Assembly (NCBI RefSeq): GCF_002909485.1
Contig: NZ_PPXG01000008.1
Span: 62,001 to 126,000, forward strand
DNA: 64,000 nucleotides
Direction of reading: 5' to 3'
Origin: Stutzerimonas stutzeri
Lineage (GTDB): Bacteria > Pseudomonadota > Gammaproteobacteria > Pseudomonadales > Pseudomonadaceae
The notes under the pieces were generated by a model. The model was not told the DNA's origin, did not search any database, and was given only the letters and a program-made list of their open reading frames with translations. Below, piece by piece: positions 1-8,958 of the stretch (position 1 is the first letter of the stretch; every line of letters begins with the position of its first letter). A program made the translations under genes and the position numbers.

Positions 1-164
1 CCCAACCCCTGCCCGGACAGGCTGGGGTCGACCTCGGTATGGGTGAAGACCATTTGCTCGCCCTGCTCGCTGTACTCGGCAACGCCGAGCGGCTTGTCAT
101 CTACAAGCAACTCGTAGCGGTGTTGCTCAGCATCGTGGCGGACGGTGGCTTGTCTATCGGTCAT
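1..164 (-). CDS. YjdJ-type GNAT N-acetyltransferase, partial (C-terminus cut by window edge)
   Basis: The first 54 or so residues are present, starting at an ATG at 162-164 with a good upstream ribosome binding site (GGGGAGAG on the coding strand). The protein opens MTDRQATVRHD and carries FTHTEVDPSLSGQGLG, the beta4-alpha3 acetyl-CoA binding segment of the short YjdJ-type GNAT family (usually about 90-100 residues). Members transfer an acetyl group from acetyl-CoA; the substrate is unknown. The gene runs off the left edge, so its C-terminus cannot be judged. It lies in the same direction as the next five genes. Confidence 0.8.
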   Translation of the reverse strand, partial: MTDRQATVRHDAEQHRYELLVDDKPLGVAEYSEQGEQMVFTHTEVDPSLSGQGL

Positions 165-379
165 GGTGACTCTCCCCTGCTGGATGGATGACTGCAGCTA
201 GAGGTACGAGTGGGCGCGGCGTACGAGGGTTCATGTGGCCTGACGCTTGGCCCGCCGCGCGAACTACAGAATGGGCAGGACGATGCCCATTAGAGACCGG
301 AATACGAATTCAACCTGCGCTGACGACAGGATTGAAAAGCTATTCCACGCTGCTTATGGAGCAAGGACATACACAATCG

Positions 380-896
380 TTATGCGGAATTTTTCAATCT
401 ACAAATCATTGGCTGAGCCATGAGCGCTGAGCCCACCCTTAGGTCTTCAGGCTGCCCAGCAGCGACAAAACCGAATGATCTGTAAAAACTAACTGCCGCC
501 TCGTTGCTTGTTGTGACCGCAAGCGCCATAAGCCCACACCCTCTGCTGATAGCCCATGCTTCAATTTCACCTAGAAGTGACTTCGCTATACCTTTTCCCC
601 TCAGCTCGGGCGGAACCCACATCTGATAAATGTGTGCGGTTCGCAGATCTTCTTTATCTATCAAGCCCCAGGGCGACGCCTGCGGGCTGGCCATCCAGCT
701 CTGCGACTAGTGGCAGAGCATCAATATCCCGAAGTTTAAGATCCAATCGTGACTGCCATTGGGCGTCCGATAAGCCAACTTCGTGATCGTAAGTTGAGCC
801 AAAAGAGTCAGGTGAATCCCTAAGCGAATTCAATCTGACAAATTTATATAACCTCCATTTTTCCGGGGTTAATACTTTTATTTCGAATTCACTCAT
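380..896 (-). pseudogene. GNAT family N-acetyltransferase, one-base frameshift
   Basis: Two overlapping frames together make one acetyltransferase. The N-terminal frame (ATG at 894-896) reads MSEFEIKVLTPEKW and ends shortly after AELDGQPAGVAL. The other frame continues with GLIDKEDLRTAHIYQMWVPP, then RGKGIAKSLL (the acetyl-CoA loop) and NEAAVSFYRSFGF (the typical last helix). The join is near 668-676, where removing one C from a CCC run restores GVAWGLIDKED. The repaired protein is about 171 residues, a normal GNAT length. Either the gene is broken or the base is a sequencing error. Substrate unknown. Confidence 0.75.
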
Positions 897-1022
897 GAGC
901 AGGGTCCCTGTAGCGTGACTCTTTAGCGGTCGCAGGGCGGACTATCGGGACTCTCATCGACCCACGGCCTGGGCGCCGCCGATGCTCGGAGCCGCGGCAT
1001 GCTGACGTGGGGTCAAATCTCC

Positions 1023-1391
1023 CTACTGCACAGCCTTGTGGCAAACAGCTTCGATGTTGTGCCCGTCAGGACCGACGATGAAGGCTCCGTAGTAATTCGG
1101 ATGATAGTGGGGCCTCAAGCCAGGAGCGCCGTTATCTTTGCCACCCGCGGCGAGCGCGGCCTTATAGAACGCATCAACCTCGGCGCGCGAGTCGGCGGCT
1201 ATGGCGATATGGAGGTGGGCCGGCACGTCCTTCGTTTCATACAGCCACATTGACGGCTTACCGTTGCGTCCTAACCCAATGCCGTTTGGTCCTTCCATAG
1301 CTGCCGTTACACCGAGCGGCGCAAGCGAGCTGAGATAGAACGCCTTGCTCTCCGCGAGGTTAGTGACTCCGAAACCGACGTGGTCAAACAT
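1023..1391 (-). CDS. VOC family (glyoxalase/dioxygenase superfamily) protein
   Basis: A 122-residue protein starting MFDHVGFGVTNLAESKAFYL, the first beta-alpha module of the vicinal oxygen chelate fold, and ending with YYGAFIVGPDGHNIEAVCHK, where the PDGHNIE strand carries the usual metal-ligand glutamate of the second module. The first-strand histidine (DHVGF) is also present, so metal binding is plausible. Single-copy VOC proteins of this size usually act as dimers in detoxification or antibiotic resistance, but nothing here fixes a substrate. Same strand as its neighbours, with gaps of more than 100 bases on both sides, so probably transcribed alone. Confidence 0.8.
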   Translation of the reverse strand: MFDHVGFGVTNLAESKAFYLSSLAPLGVTAAMEGPNGIGLGRNGKPSMWLYETKDVPAHLHIAIAADSRAEVDAFYKAALAAGGKDNGAPGLRPHYHPNYYGAFIVGPDGHNIEAVCHKAVQ

Positions 1392-1512
1392 TATTTATCT
1401 CCGATGATGGAACGCCGCAAACAAGTGATAAGAATGGCTACGAACCTAATGCCGCCATCACCAGCTACTTACCATAGCGAAGTATAGTTTTGGCAGCAGG
1501 CAGATGAAATTA

Positions 1513-1845
1513 TTACGATCTTTCCTTTTTCATCAACCACTTACTTAATAGCACGATGAATGCAGGCCAGAACACCGTGTTAATCAAATCATGAAAGCTT
1601 GCTGACCAGCGCATATAGCCTAACGATTTCAAATCATCTCGCAGGTCCAAAACCTCCATCCCTCCTGCGATCAGGAACACCGGAAACAAAGCCAAAATAT
1701 CAATTTTCCCACGACGCCAAATGAATACCGCCAAGAAGAAGACCAGCAAACCTATATGTATATGAATCGCATCTTTGGAAAGCGTCAAAACGTCCAGAAT
1801 AATTAGCTTAAAACTCTGATATCCGGAACTTTCCATAATTTTCAT
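1513..1845 (-). CDS. Small hypothetical membrane protein
   Basis: 110 residues starting MKIMESSGYQSFKLIILDVL. Three hydrophobic stretches are visible: about residues 28-44 (HIGLLVFFLAVFIW), 50-63 (ILALFPVFLIAGG) and 88-103 (LINTVFWPAFIVLLSKW), followed by a positive tail (KKERS). This suggests a three-helix inner membrane protein. I do not recognise a family. It sits in the AT-richer patch between the VOC gene and transposase debris, and its base composition is lower in GC than the core genes further right, which fits an acquired gene. Confidence 0.6.
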   Translation of the reverse strand: MKIMESSGYQSFKLIILDVLTLSKDAIHIHIGLLVFFLAVFIWRRGKIDILALFPVFLIAGGMEVLDLRDDLKSLGYMRWSASFHDLINTVFWPAFIVLLSKWLMKKERS

Positions 1846-1926
1846 CTACTTGTAGGTGGCAATGGACTCTCCCTGCTCCACGTTTCTTCTATAACACCGT
1901 GGTAACTGTTCGCTTGGAGAGGTGCG

Positions 1927-2007
1927 ATGACGCGCATAGCGGTTGATTTGGCCAAGTCCGTTTATCAGGTAGTCTGGATACGGCCAAACCACGTCAAACT
2001 CCCCTAG
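1927..2007 (+). mobile_element. IS110-family transposase remnant (N-terminus only)
   Basis: An ATG at 1927 after a GGAGAGG-like ribosome binding site opens a frame reading MTRIAVDLAKSVYQV, which matches the start of IS110-family (DEDD) transposases; the D of VDLAK is the first catalytic aspartate. The frame stops after 26 residues and no further transposase sequence follows, where intact family members have 300-400 residues. This is the truncated 5' end of an insertion sequence left by a rearrangement. Confidence 0.6.
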
Positions 2008-2023
2008 AAAACGTGATCTGTCC

Positions 2024-2059
2024 CCTATTACACCTATTACACCTATTACACCTATTACA
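2024..2059. repeat. 9-base direct tandem repeat, 4 copies
   Basis: Four exact head-to-tail copies of CCTATTACA, directly next to the IS110 remnant. It may be slippage at the junction where the insertion sequence was truncated. No coding role is evident. Confidence 0.85.
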
Positions 2060-2201
2060 TTACAACTCGTATAGGTTGGGGCGAGGACCATTGTTAGCTG
2101 CATAGTTCTAGCCTTGTGGAGGGCTACGCCGGAGAAAGTGACAGGGGGGGAGCTATGTAGCTAGCCACCTTAAAATAAATCTGTCCGCTGTCCGATTAGC
2201 G

Positions 2202-2870
2202 CTAGGGAAATGTTTCCATACGAGTATTCATAATGCTATTTGCGAAAACTCTGATTAGAAGCGCTTCGACTCGATTAATCATGTCATCATGAGCTTCGTA
2301 GGCCGAAAAATAGGCCGCTAAGTCGGACAACCGAAGATGCATCCATTCAATTTTTCGTGGCGATTCATACGCAGGACTAAAACCAGTTCCAGTATATGGA
2401 TGCGAGACGGTCCGAATCTTCTGAGTCTGTCGATCTCGATTGAACGCGCTTTTCATTTCATCCCACAGACTCTGGTCTTTCGCCTTTCCTACGTAAAGAG
2501 GAGTACCGCGTGAGTCATAAAAAATGTAAACGCCATTGGAGGACCGGAGTAATTCCTTTAGCTTTTCTTGCCGCCTGTTTCCTGACTGCTTCGAGTCAAA
2601 AAGCTCCCATGCTACACCCTGCTTGGATTCGCTAGCCTCGATTGGATAATACTCCACAATCGGTCTAATGGACGTGGCGTGAGCATCTCGTATTCCGGCC
2701 CGCTTAGCTTTATCCAACAAATTGCAAACCTGCTTAGCTGTTAACTCTACAGGTGAGCTATGCCACTTATTTAAGGTTTCGTACGATATCCCTAAATGCT
2801 CTGACAAGAGGCGATTGTTGGGGTCACCATTGCGCCGCCTAAGCTCATTTACTAGATCCCTAGAATTCAA
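2202..2870 (-). CDS. HTH plus GIY-YIG nuclease domain protein
   Basis: 222 residues, starting at a TTG (2868-2870); a stop codon lies five codons upstream in frame, so the start is well bounded. Residues 1-60 look like a small helix-turn-helix (RLLSEHLGISYETLNKW, about 20-36). Residues 112-215 fit a GIY-YIG nuclease domain: GVYIFYD (113-119) and LYVGKA (125-130) are the two core strands, and the VEALLIRVFANSIMN segment (201-215) supplies the catalytic glutamate (E202) and following asparagines. Such domains cut or nick DNA. An N-terminal DNA-binding domain suggests sequence-guided cleavage or regulation. It starts 55 bases after the stop of the DUF6119 gene on the same strand, so the two were probably one transcript. 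Target unknown; a defence or mobile-element role is inference. Confidence 0.7.
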   Translation of the reverse strand: MNSRDLVNELRRRNGDPNNRLLSEHLGISYETLNKWHSSPVELTAKQVCNLLDKAKRAGIRDAHATSIRPIVEYYPIEASESKQGVAWELFDSKQSGNRRQEKLKELLRSSNGVYIFYDSRGTPLYVGKAKDQSLWDEMKSAFNRDRQTQKIRTVSHPYTGTGFSPAYESPRKIEWMHLRLSDLAAYFSAYEAHDDMINRVEALLIRVFANSIMNTRMETFP

Positions 2871-2925
2871 ATCAATATCTACTCATAGCTTTTTATAACG
2901 ATCATTTATATGCGGAAGCGATCGG

Positions 2926-4560
2926 CTATATGACTGGTAAAGGCTCGGCATCTACTCCAGCAATAGATACAGCAAAACCCCGCTGAGACAGACTCTCATA
3001 CGCTTTGGATAAGTTAACCTTACTAAAAAAAGGTAAATTCTCTTTTACGGTTGTCGAGTCTTCGCCCAAGATTAAAAAAACTATTTCGATCTCATCGCTT
3101 TGAAGTTGCTAAGAGAGATTGACTTCTCTAAGCCTAATTTTACTTTTTTTAATACTGCACGAGCTTTTTTTCTAAAATCCCCATCCCCTAGCAAAATTTC
3201 TGCCGCTACAGTTCCCTGAGCAAACAAATGACTTAAGCCAGCCGAACCTCCTTTTCTGTGCTTTACATGCACCAACTTATTATCATCAGTCATTAAATCG
3301 CACAGCTCTATCGGACTGGTCGTTCTATTGCTCTTTATCAATTTTTTATCAAGCAGATTGTAATTAAAAGTTTTGGATGCTCTTTCGTTATAGTCACCCT
3401 CGGCCTCAATTCTCGGCTTGCTTTTTCCATTTTTAGTTTCGAGCCAAGTGTATACCTTTGGGAACTTTAAAGAAGAAATTCTGATCCCGCTAAGAATTGT
3501 ATTAATCCGAGATATAAAACTATTATCTATCTCATACCAGACTCCAGAAAATAAAATAGACGTCTTATCGTCTTCTTTATGCTCGAAATAAATACACTTA
3601 TAAACGTGATACTCTGTCTCTCCCTCATATACATCATGAACAAACAACCGATCCCTTTTTAAACCTTCTATACTCGCCGAGCCAACATCAAAATTATCGA
3701 GATATTCTTTTGCATCTATAGTAGGCTTTACATTGCCTTTGGCTCTGGTAAAACTAAAACCCCAAACTTTGTCCCACTGTACAATTTCTGGAAGTGTTAT
3801 CATAACCTCGGTGCTTTTAACCTTAATTTTCTCTAGTAATTTTTCATCCAAATCATCGATCTCTGACCGCTCCTTAACTTTTCTAATATTATCGACCCAC
3901 GAGAAGTCCGACTTGTAAGAATCATTATCATAATACTTCGACAGCATTACTACTAAACCTGCTAGCTCCTCGACGTCGAGATAGACACCGAACGAAAAAA
4001 CTGAGTCACCACCAGATATATTGTGCAATTCTACTCCGTCTTTAGGTGACCCCGTAACGGCACGCAGCACATCTTTAGATATGTCGATACCAAAAACTCC
4101 AACTCCTGAATTTCTTGATGCTTGAGACTTCTTTTGCACTGCTTGGTCATCTAAGGTAAATAGATCAACACTACGTAAACTATCGTGATCTAAAGTATTT
4201 AAAGCAGTTTTTATGCCAAAGTCCGGCACGAAATAAGCTGTATCAATCAAAAATCTGCCATATTCCAAAAGTGAATGCCATAGTTTTGTTGCTAGCTTTC
4301 AGGATAAGCACGGCAGAACTTGACCGATTAGAAAGCTCTTCCAAAGAAGAGCCTGTAAGCGTTTCAGTAAAAGCACTCCATTTTGGTTTCTTTTCGGTTG
4401 GGGTCTTAACGTATAACTTACCTTCAAGTTCGTATTTTCCTTCTAAATCATATGCCTTAACCTGCGCCGGGTTTTTGATGAACGCTATAGGCTCTTGAGT
4501 CGCATAGTGCTCTTTCGCCAAGAACGCATTCAAATAAAGATACGGTTTAGTGTTTTCCAT
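2926..4560 (-). pseudogene. DUF6119 / TIGR04141 'sporadically distributed' protein, two frameshifts
   Basis: Three frames in a row together make one protein of about 544 residues, the usual size of this family. The N-terminal piece starts at 4558-4560 (MENTKPYLYLNAFLAKEHY) and breaks near 4258 within AFTFGIW; removing one A restores FTFGYGRFLIDTAYF, the family's conserved motif. The long middle piece has FGIKTALNTLDHDSLRS, FGIDISKDVLRAVTG and HRKGGSAGLSHLFAQG, all family hallmarks. It ends early near 3090. A one-base shift there continues with DEIEIVFLILG and LPFFSKVNLSKAYESL, the family's C-terminal block, to a stop at 2926-2928. One extra and one missing base leave the total length divisible by three. 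Function is not established for the family. Low GC and patchy distribution suggest transfer. Confidence 0.75.
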
Positions 4561-4809
4561 AAGAACTCGCTTCGTCCGTTGATAAAAACTACCTGTCCTT
4601 CGCTTGCTGACGCCGAAGCTGAACCGCGATAAAGCGCGCAATTGCGGGACGTGATGGCACATTAGCCACTGCTTCCGTATGGGTAAAGCAGACGATGGAT
4701 TAATCCCTGCTTCTCACGCCCGCTCCGGATGCGCGGTCATTCGCGCTGGCTGCACTTCCCCCCACCTACCCTGTCCACCCCTGCATGGCTCAGTTATGGA
4801 GGTGTGAGC

Positions 4810-5349
4810 GTGGAAGGCATGTTTTTCAGTAGCGGAACGACGCTGATACGCACACTGGTTGTGGGCGTGCTGGCCTATATCAGCTTGGTGCTGCTGTTGC
4901 GCCTTTCGGGGCGGCGGACGTTGTCGAAGATGAATGCCTTCGATCTGGTGGTAACGGTGGCCCTGGGCTCGACCTTCGCGACGATTCTGCTGAATCGCGA
5001 TGTGTCATTGGCCGAGGGGGTGTTGGCGCTTGCGCTGTTGATCGGGCTGCAGTACGCGGTCACTTGGTCCAGCGTGCGCGCCGCCTGGATTCGCAAGCTG
5101 GTCACCGGCGAGCCGGCGTTGCTGTTCTATCGCGGACGCTTTCTCGATGACGCGCTGCGTGCAGCGCGGGTGACCGAGGATGAAGTGCGCGCCGCCGTGC
5201 GCAGCCAGGGCCTGGCCGCGCTGGATGACATCGAGGCAGTGGTGCTGGAAACCGATGGCAGTTTCAGCGTGATCACCGATGGCGCAGGCGACAGCCGTTC
5301 CACGCTGGCCGTGGTGCACGTGCCGGAGGCAGGCGAAAGCGGCGTCTGA
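4810..5349 (+). CDS. DUF421 (YetF-like) membrane protein
   Basis: About 179 residues. I choose the GTG at 4810 because GGAGG (4798-4802) lies 7 bases before it; the ATG at 4819 (MFFSSGTTL) is also possible. Three N-terminal hydrophobic helices (RTLVVGVLAYISLVLLLRL, then VTVALGSTFATILL, then LAEGVLALALLIGLQYAV) precede a soluble C-terminal part with EPALLFYRGRFLDDALRAAR and the DDIEAVVLETDGSFSVI segment typical of DUF421. Family members are inner membrane proteins of unknown biochemical role. This gene marks the return to high-GC core sequence after the AT-richer left end. Confidence 0.85.
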   Translation: MEGMFFSSGTTLIRTLVVGVLAYISLVLLLRLSGRRTLSKMNAFDLVVTVALGSTFATILLNRDVSLAEGVLALALLIGLQYAVTWSSVRAAWIRKLVTGEPALLFYRGRFLDDALRAARVTEDEVRAAVRSQGLAALDDIEAVVLETDGSFSVITDGAGDSRSTLAVVHVPEAGESGV

Positions 5350-5474
5350 GCGTGCCGCGCAGCGGCGCCGGTTGGCAGCGTGGCTGTGCGCGTCCGGTTG
5401 ATGATTTGCGGCTTCCCCGCCAGACTCATGCGCAGCACCACCGTATCCGCCGAAGAGCAGCGCGGCTGATTTCG

Positions 5475-5519
5475 GGCAGGCCTGCGGCCTGCAATCGCCG
5501 CGAGGGCGCGCCTCCCACG
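5475..5519. repeat. REP-like element, family B (CGCCGCGAGGGCGCGCCTCCCAC core)
   Basis: A GC-rich intergenic element with the core CCGCGAGGGCGCGCCTCCCAC, preceded by a small inverted repeat (GCAGGCCTGCGGCCTGC). Related copies lie near 19694-19735, 19822-19866, 32064-32089, 32169-32194 and 32399-32424, always between genes. It fills most of the gap between the DUF421 and LysR genes. Confidence 0.65.
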
Positions 5520-5575
5520 GGTCCGGCGTGCACCTGCTTTCGTGGGCGCGCACCCACCTTTGATGCGATTCAACA

Positions 5576-6466
5576 ATGAAAACCAACCTCGACGAAATGC
5601 TCGCCTTTGTCAGCGTGGTCGACAGTGGCTCGATCAGCGCTGCCGCCGTGCAGCTGGAACAGACGGCATCGGGCGTCAGCCGAGCGTTGAGTCGCCTGGA
5701 AGACAAGCTGGCGGTGACGCTGTTGCGGCGCACCACGCGACGCCTTGAGCTAACCGAGGAGGGAGAGGTGTTCCTGGCGCAGGCGCGGCGCATTCTGGCT
5801 AGCGTCGAGGAGGCCGAGGAGCAGATGACGCTGCGGCGCCAGACACCGGCCGGTCGCCTGCGGGTCAACACGGCCTCGCCGTTCATGCTGCACGTGATCG
5901 CCCCGCTGATCGGTGAGTTTCGCGCGCGCTACCCGCAGATCGAGCTGGAGCTGCACAGCGACGACCGCATCATCGATCTGCTGGAGCGGCGCATCGATCT
6001 GGCCATCCGCATCGGCCCGCTGCCCGACTCCAGCCTGCATGCGCGGCCGCTCTGCCACACCATGCGCCGGGTGCTGGCGAGCCCGGCTTATTTGCAACGG
6101 AATGGCGTGCCGGAGAGCGTCGAAGCGCTGGCCGGGCATAGTCTGATCGGCTTTACCGAGCCGGACCGCCTCAACGACTGGCCGCTGCGCCATGCGCTCG
6201 GTGAAAGCTGGCGGATCACCCCGGCGCTGCGTGCCTCCAGCGGTGATACGGTGCGTGAGCTGGCGCTGGCCGGCGAGGGGCTGGTGTGCCTGTCCGATTT
6301 CATGACTGACAGGGATCGCCAGCGCGGCGATCTGATGGAGGTGCTGAGCGCTCAGCGCGTCGACGTGCGCCAGCCAATCAACGCGGTGTATTACCGCAAC
6401 ACAGCGCTGGCCTCGCGTATCGCCTGCTTTATCGACTTTCTTAGCGAGCGGCTGAGCGTACATTGA
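5576..6466 (+). CDS. LysR family transcriptional regulator
   Basis: 296 residues. Residues 1-60 form the winged helix-turn-helix (MLAFVSVVDSGSISAAA, then GVSRALSRLEDKLAVTLLRR). Residues 90-290 are the LysR substrate-binding domain (GRLRVNTASPFMLHVIAPL, then RIDLAIRIGPLPDSSL). The start is the ATG at 5576 (MKTNLDEMLAF). LysR proteins usually regulate a divergent neighbour, but here the upstream gene is in the same direction and the downstream gene is convergent, so the target cannot be read from context. The effector is unknown. Confidence 0.9.
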   Translation: MKTNLDEMLAFVSVVDSGSISAAAVQLEQTASGVSRALSRLEDKLAVTLLRRTTRRLELTEEGEVFLAQARRILASVEEAEEQMTLRRQTPAGRLRVNTASPFMLHVIAPLIGEFRARYPQIELELHSDDRIIDLLERRIDLAIRIGPLPDSSLHARPLCHTMRRVLASPAYLQRNGVPESVEALAGHSLIGFTEPDRLNDWPLRHALGESWRITPALRASSGDTVRELALAGEGLVCLSDFMTDRDRQRGDLMEVLSAQRVDVRQPINAVYYRNTALASRIACFIDFLSERLSVH

Positions 6467-6482
6467 TCAAGCCAACACCTGC

Positions 6483-8531
6483 TCAGCCACGCTTCGTGCC
6501 GAGCATTTCCCCAACCTTCATGGCAAATGCGTCGATGGCGAACGGCTTGGTGATCACACCCATGTCCGGACCGAGAAAGTCATTGGCGGCGAAGCTCTCG
6601 GCATAGCCGGTAGCGAATAGCACCTTCAGGCCCGGACGCTGCTGGCGAGCGATGTCCGCCATCTGTCGACCGTTCATGCCCGGCAGACCGACATCGGAGA
6701 TCAGCAGGTCGATTCGCCGATCGCTTTCGGTGATGGCAAGCGCTTCGCTGGCCTCACCCGCTTCCAGGGTTTCGTAACCGAGCTCGTTGAGCACTTCGAC
6801 CACCAGCGAGCGAACCACTGGCTCGTCTTCGACCACCAGGATGGTTTCGCCAGCCCCAACCGGCGCGCGCTCTTGCTCATGCGCGACAACGGTATTCTCG
6901 CCTTGGTGAACCGGCAGGTAGAGACGCACACTGGTGCCGGCACCGGGTGCGGATTCGATCTGGATGTAGCCCTTGGCCTGCTTGATATAGCCATACACCA
7001 TCGACAGCCCGAGCCCGGTGCCCTGGCCGATGGGTTTGGTGGTGAAGAACGGCTCGAACGCGCGCGCCATGACATTCGGCTCCATGCCGGTGCCGGTGTC
7101 GCTAACGCTGAGCAGTACGTACTCCCCTTCGGTCAAGCCGCGGCGCTTCGGATCGGGCGTCTTGCCCATGGTGAAGCTAGCCGTGGACAGGGTGATCCGC
7201 CCGCCATAGGGCATGGCATCGCGCGCATTGATGACGAGGTTGACCAGCGCGCTCTCGAGCTGGTTTACGTCCATGCAGGCGGGCAACAGCCCGGCACTGA
7301 GGCGCGTCTCGATCCGGACGTTCTCACCTGTGGTGCGATGGAACAGATCCTCCAGCGAGGCCACCAGCTGATTGACGTCGACCGGCTTGAGGTTGAGCGT
7401 TTGCCGCCGCGAGAAGGCCAGCAGGCGCTGCGTCAGCGCGGCGGCGCGTTGCGCAGAGGTGACGGCGGCGCCGATGTAGCGCTCCAGCTCCAGCGGCTCG
7501 CCACGCTGATGGCGACGCTGCATCAGGTCGAGGCTGCCGATGATGCCGGTCAGCAGGTTGTTGAAGTCATGGGCGATGCCACCGGTGAGCTGGCCCACGG
7601 CTTCCATCTTCTGCGCCTGACGCAGTGCTTCTTCGGCGCGGCTGCGTTCGGCGACCTCGGTGGCCACCCGCGCCTCGAGCGTCTCGTTGAGCTGGCGGAG
7701 ACGGTTCTCGCTGATGCGCAGTGCATCTTCGGCATGCCGGCGTGCGCTGATGTCGGTGCAGGCGCCAGCGACATACGCGAGCCTGCCATTGGCATCGCGA
7801 AACGCTTTGGCCTTGCAGGCCAGCCAGCACTCCGCGCCGGCACGCACCAGGCGAAACTCCACGGTGAAATCTTCCCCCCTGGCGTAGTGATCGAAGGCCA
7901 GACGCACGTCGGCCCGGTCTTCGGGATGAACCTGCCCGACGAAGGCATCGACGCTGGTTACCTTCAGCCCGAGCGGCAGGCGGAAGATCTGCTCCAGCGC
8001 ACTGTCCAGGGTGAGGCTGCCATCGCTGAAGAGCCAGGTGAAAGTGCCAATACCAGAGCCAAGCTGCGCAGCGCGAAAGCGCTCCTCGAAGTGACTGAGA
8101 CTGGCGCCGTCCTGACGCAGGACGTCCTCGGTCACGTCTTCTACCTGATGGATGATGTAGAGCACCGCGCCGTGCTCATCGAGCACCGGGACATTCAGCG
8201 GCCGCCAGTAGCGCAACTCGAAACCGCCACCCGCTGCCGCAGGCCGCGGGATGTCATAGCGGGTGATCGCCATTCGATCCGGCATGCGGGTCCGCAGCAC
8301 GCGCTCGAGCGAGTCGCGCAATACGCTGGTGCCAAACTCGGTCGGGTCGTCCGGGTTCTTGCGGAACACCTCGAATACCGGTCTGCCGACGCTTTCTTCC
8401 CTGCGCGTGTGGGTGGCGCACAATTGCGCATCGCTCGCGGCGAGGATGGTGAAATCCTGATCAGGCGCGAGGATTAGATGCAGGTTCGGAACGGCTTCGA
8501 ATATCGCCTGATAATTAAGCGTCTGCGTCAT
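6483..8531 (-). CDS. PAS-containing hybrid sensor histidine kinase/response regulator
   Basis: 682 residues from the ATG at 8529-8531 ([20 protein letters not shown]); a longer frame upstream has no family support. Domain order: PAS (about 10-130), PAS with PAC motif (about 150-280, ending [17 protein letters not shown]), a coiled linker, HisKA with the H-box [14 protein letters not shown] (about 330), HATPase with [19 protein letters not shown] and [11 protein letters not shown], and a C-terminal REC domain ([13 protein letters not shown], with phosphoacceptor D in [13 protein letters not shown] and K in VITKPF). No membrane helices, so a cytoplasmic sensor. No partner regulator is adjacent. 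A gene of the same class lies at 43848-46253. Confidence 0.9.
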   Translation of the reverse strand: MTQTLNYQAIFEAVPNLHLILAPDQDFTILAASDAQLCATHTRREESVGRPVFEVFRKNPDDPTEFGTSVLRDSLERVLRTRMPDRMAITRYDIPRPAAAGGGFELRYWRPLNVPVLDEHGAVLYIIHQVEDVTEDVLRQDGASLSHFEERFRAAQLGSGIGTFTWLFSDGSLTLDSALEQIFRLPLGLKVTSVDAFVGQVHPEDRADVRLAFDHYARGEDFTVEFRLVRAGAECWLACKAKAFRDANGRLAYVAGACTDISARRHAEDALRISENRLRQLNETLEARVATEVAERSRAEEALRQAQKMEAVGQLTGGIAHDFNNLLTGIIGSLDLMQRRHQRGEPLELERYIGAAVTSAQRAAALTQRLLAFSRRQTLNLKPVDVNQLVASLEDLFHRTTGENVRIETRLSAGLLPACMDVNQLESALVNLVINARDAMPYGGRITLSTASFTMGKTPDPKRRGLTEGEYVLLSVSDTGTGMEPNVMARAFEPFFTTKPIGQGTGLGLSMVYGYIKQAKGYIQIESAPGAGTSVRLYLPVHQGENTVVAHEQERAPVGAGETILVVEDEPVVRSLVVEVLNELGYETLEAGEASEALAITESDRRIDLLISDVGLPGMNGRQMADIARQQRPGLKVLFATGYAESFAANDFLGPDMGVITKPFAIDAFAMKVGEMLGTKRG

Positions 8532-8958
8532 CGGACAAACAAAACCTTTCAATGGGACTCTGGCAGGGCGGCAACCCACCCGACAGAGGCCGCATGGTGT
8601 AAATGAGCGTGTGCGTTTCCTCGGTGCGACAGGCCGGAACCAGCGACGTCCTGGTTCAACCTGACGCATTTGTCATATTCAGCAGAGACGGCGGAGACGA
8701 CGATGGTTCCAGCAACCGGACGGAGCGCAGGCGAATACCGGAATAGACCGACGCGCGGGCACTGGCAGGCACAGCGAGCGGCTGTGAGAGGATCTGGGTC
8801 AGCGGCGGCGCAGCTGGCACCGGTTTGGCGGGGATGAGGCAGGTTTCGACGTAGCGAGGCGCGACCGGAAGGGCCGACACCAGCCCGAGTTGATGCGGAC
8901 CTGACCAGGGTAGTACTGGCGCAGGTCCGTTATAGCGGATGCAGCGGCAGGCTGAGGG
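8532..8958. other. 427-base intergenic region
   Basis: Lies between the hybrid kinase start and the DUF945 gene end. A 74-codon minus-strand frame (8656-8880, MSALPVAPRYVE) crosses it but shows no recognisable domain. It has a proline- and serine-rich composition typical of chance frames in high-GC DNA. I see no clear terminator or operator. Confidence 0.4.

Larger units (their letters stand above)
1846..2201. other. 356-base stretch without an intact gene; mobile-element debris
   Basis: No convincing intact gene. It holds the start of an IS110-type transposase (1927-2007), a four-copy 9-base tandem repeat (2024-2059), and low-complexity runs such as the G-run near 2143-2150. A minus-strand open frame crosses it, but its VIGVIGVIGVIG segment is only the tandem repeat translated, and I do not accept it as a gene. 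Confidence 0.55.

Noticed and set aside
165..379. Possible small gene at 188-430 on the plus strand
   Set aside because: It overlaps the end of the GNAT gene, has no domain or ribosome site, and looks like a chance frame.
1846..2103. Minus-strand open frame with VIGVIGVIGVIG repeat
   Set aside because: The repeat is just the 9-base tandem DNA repeat translated. The frame overlaps the IS110 remnant and has no family resemblance.
1..2200. Integron gene-cassette array
   Set aside because: Gene types and orientation fit, but I found no convincing attC sites (paired GTTRRRY/RYYYAAC cores) between the genes and no integrase.
6873..8477. 534-codon plus-strand open frame
   Set aside because: It lies wholly opposite the hybrid histidine kinase, whose domains are clear. 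It is a high-GC antisense shadow.
8656..8880. 74-codon minus-strand frame before the hybrid kinase
   Set aside because: No domain, low-complexity composition and no convincing ribosome site; too weak to call.
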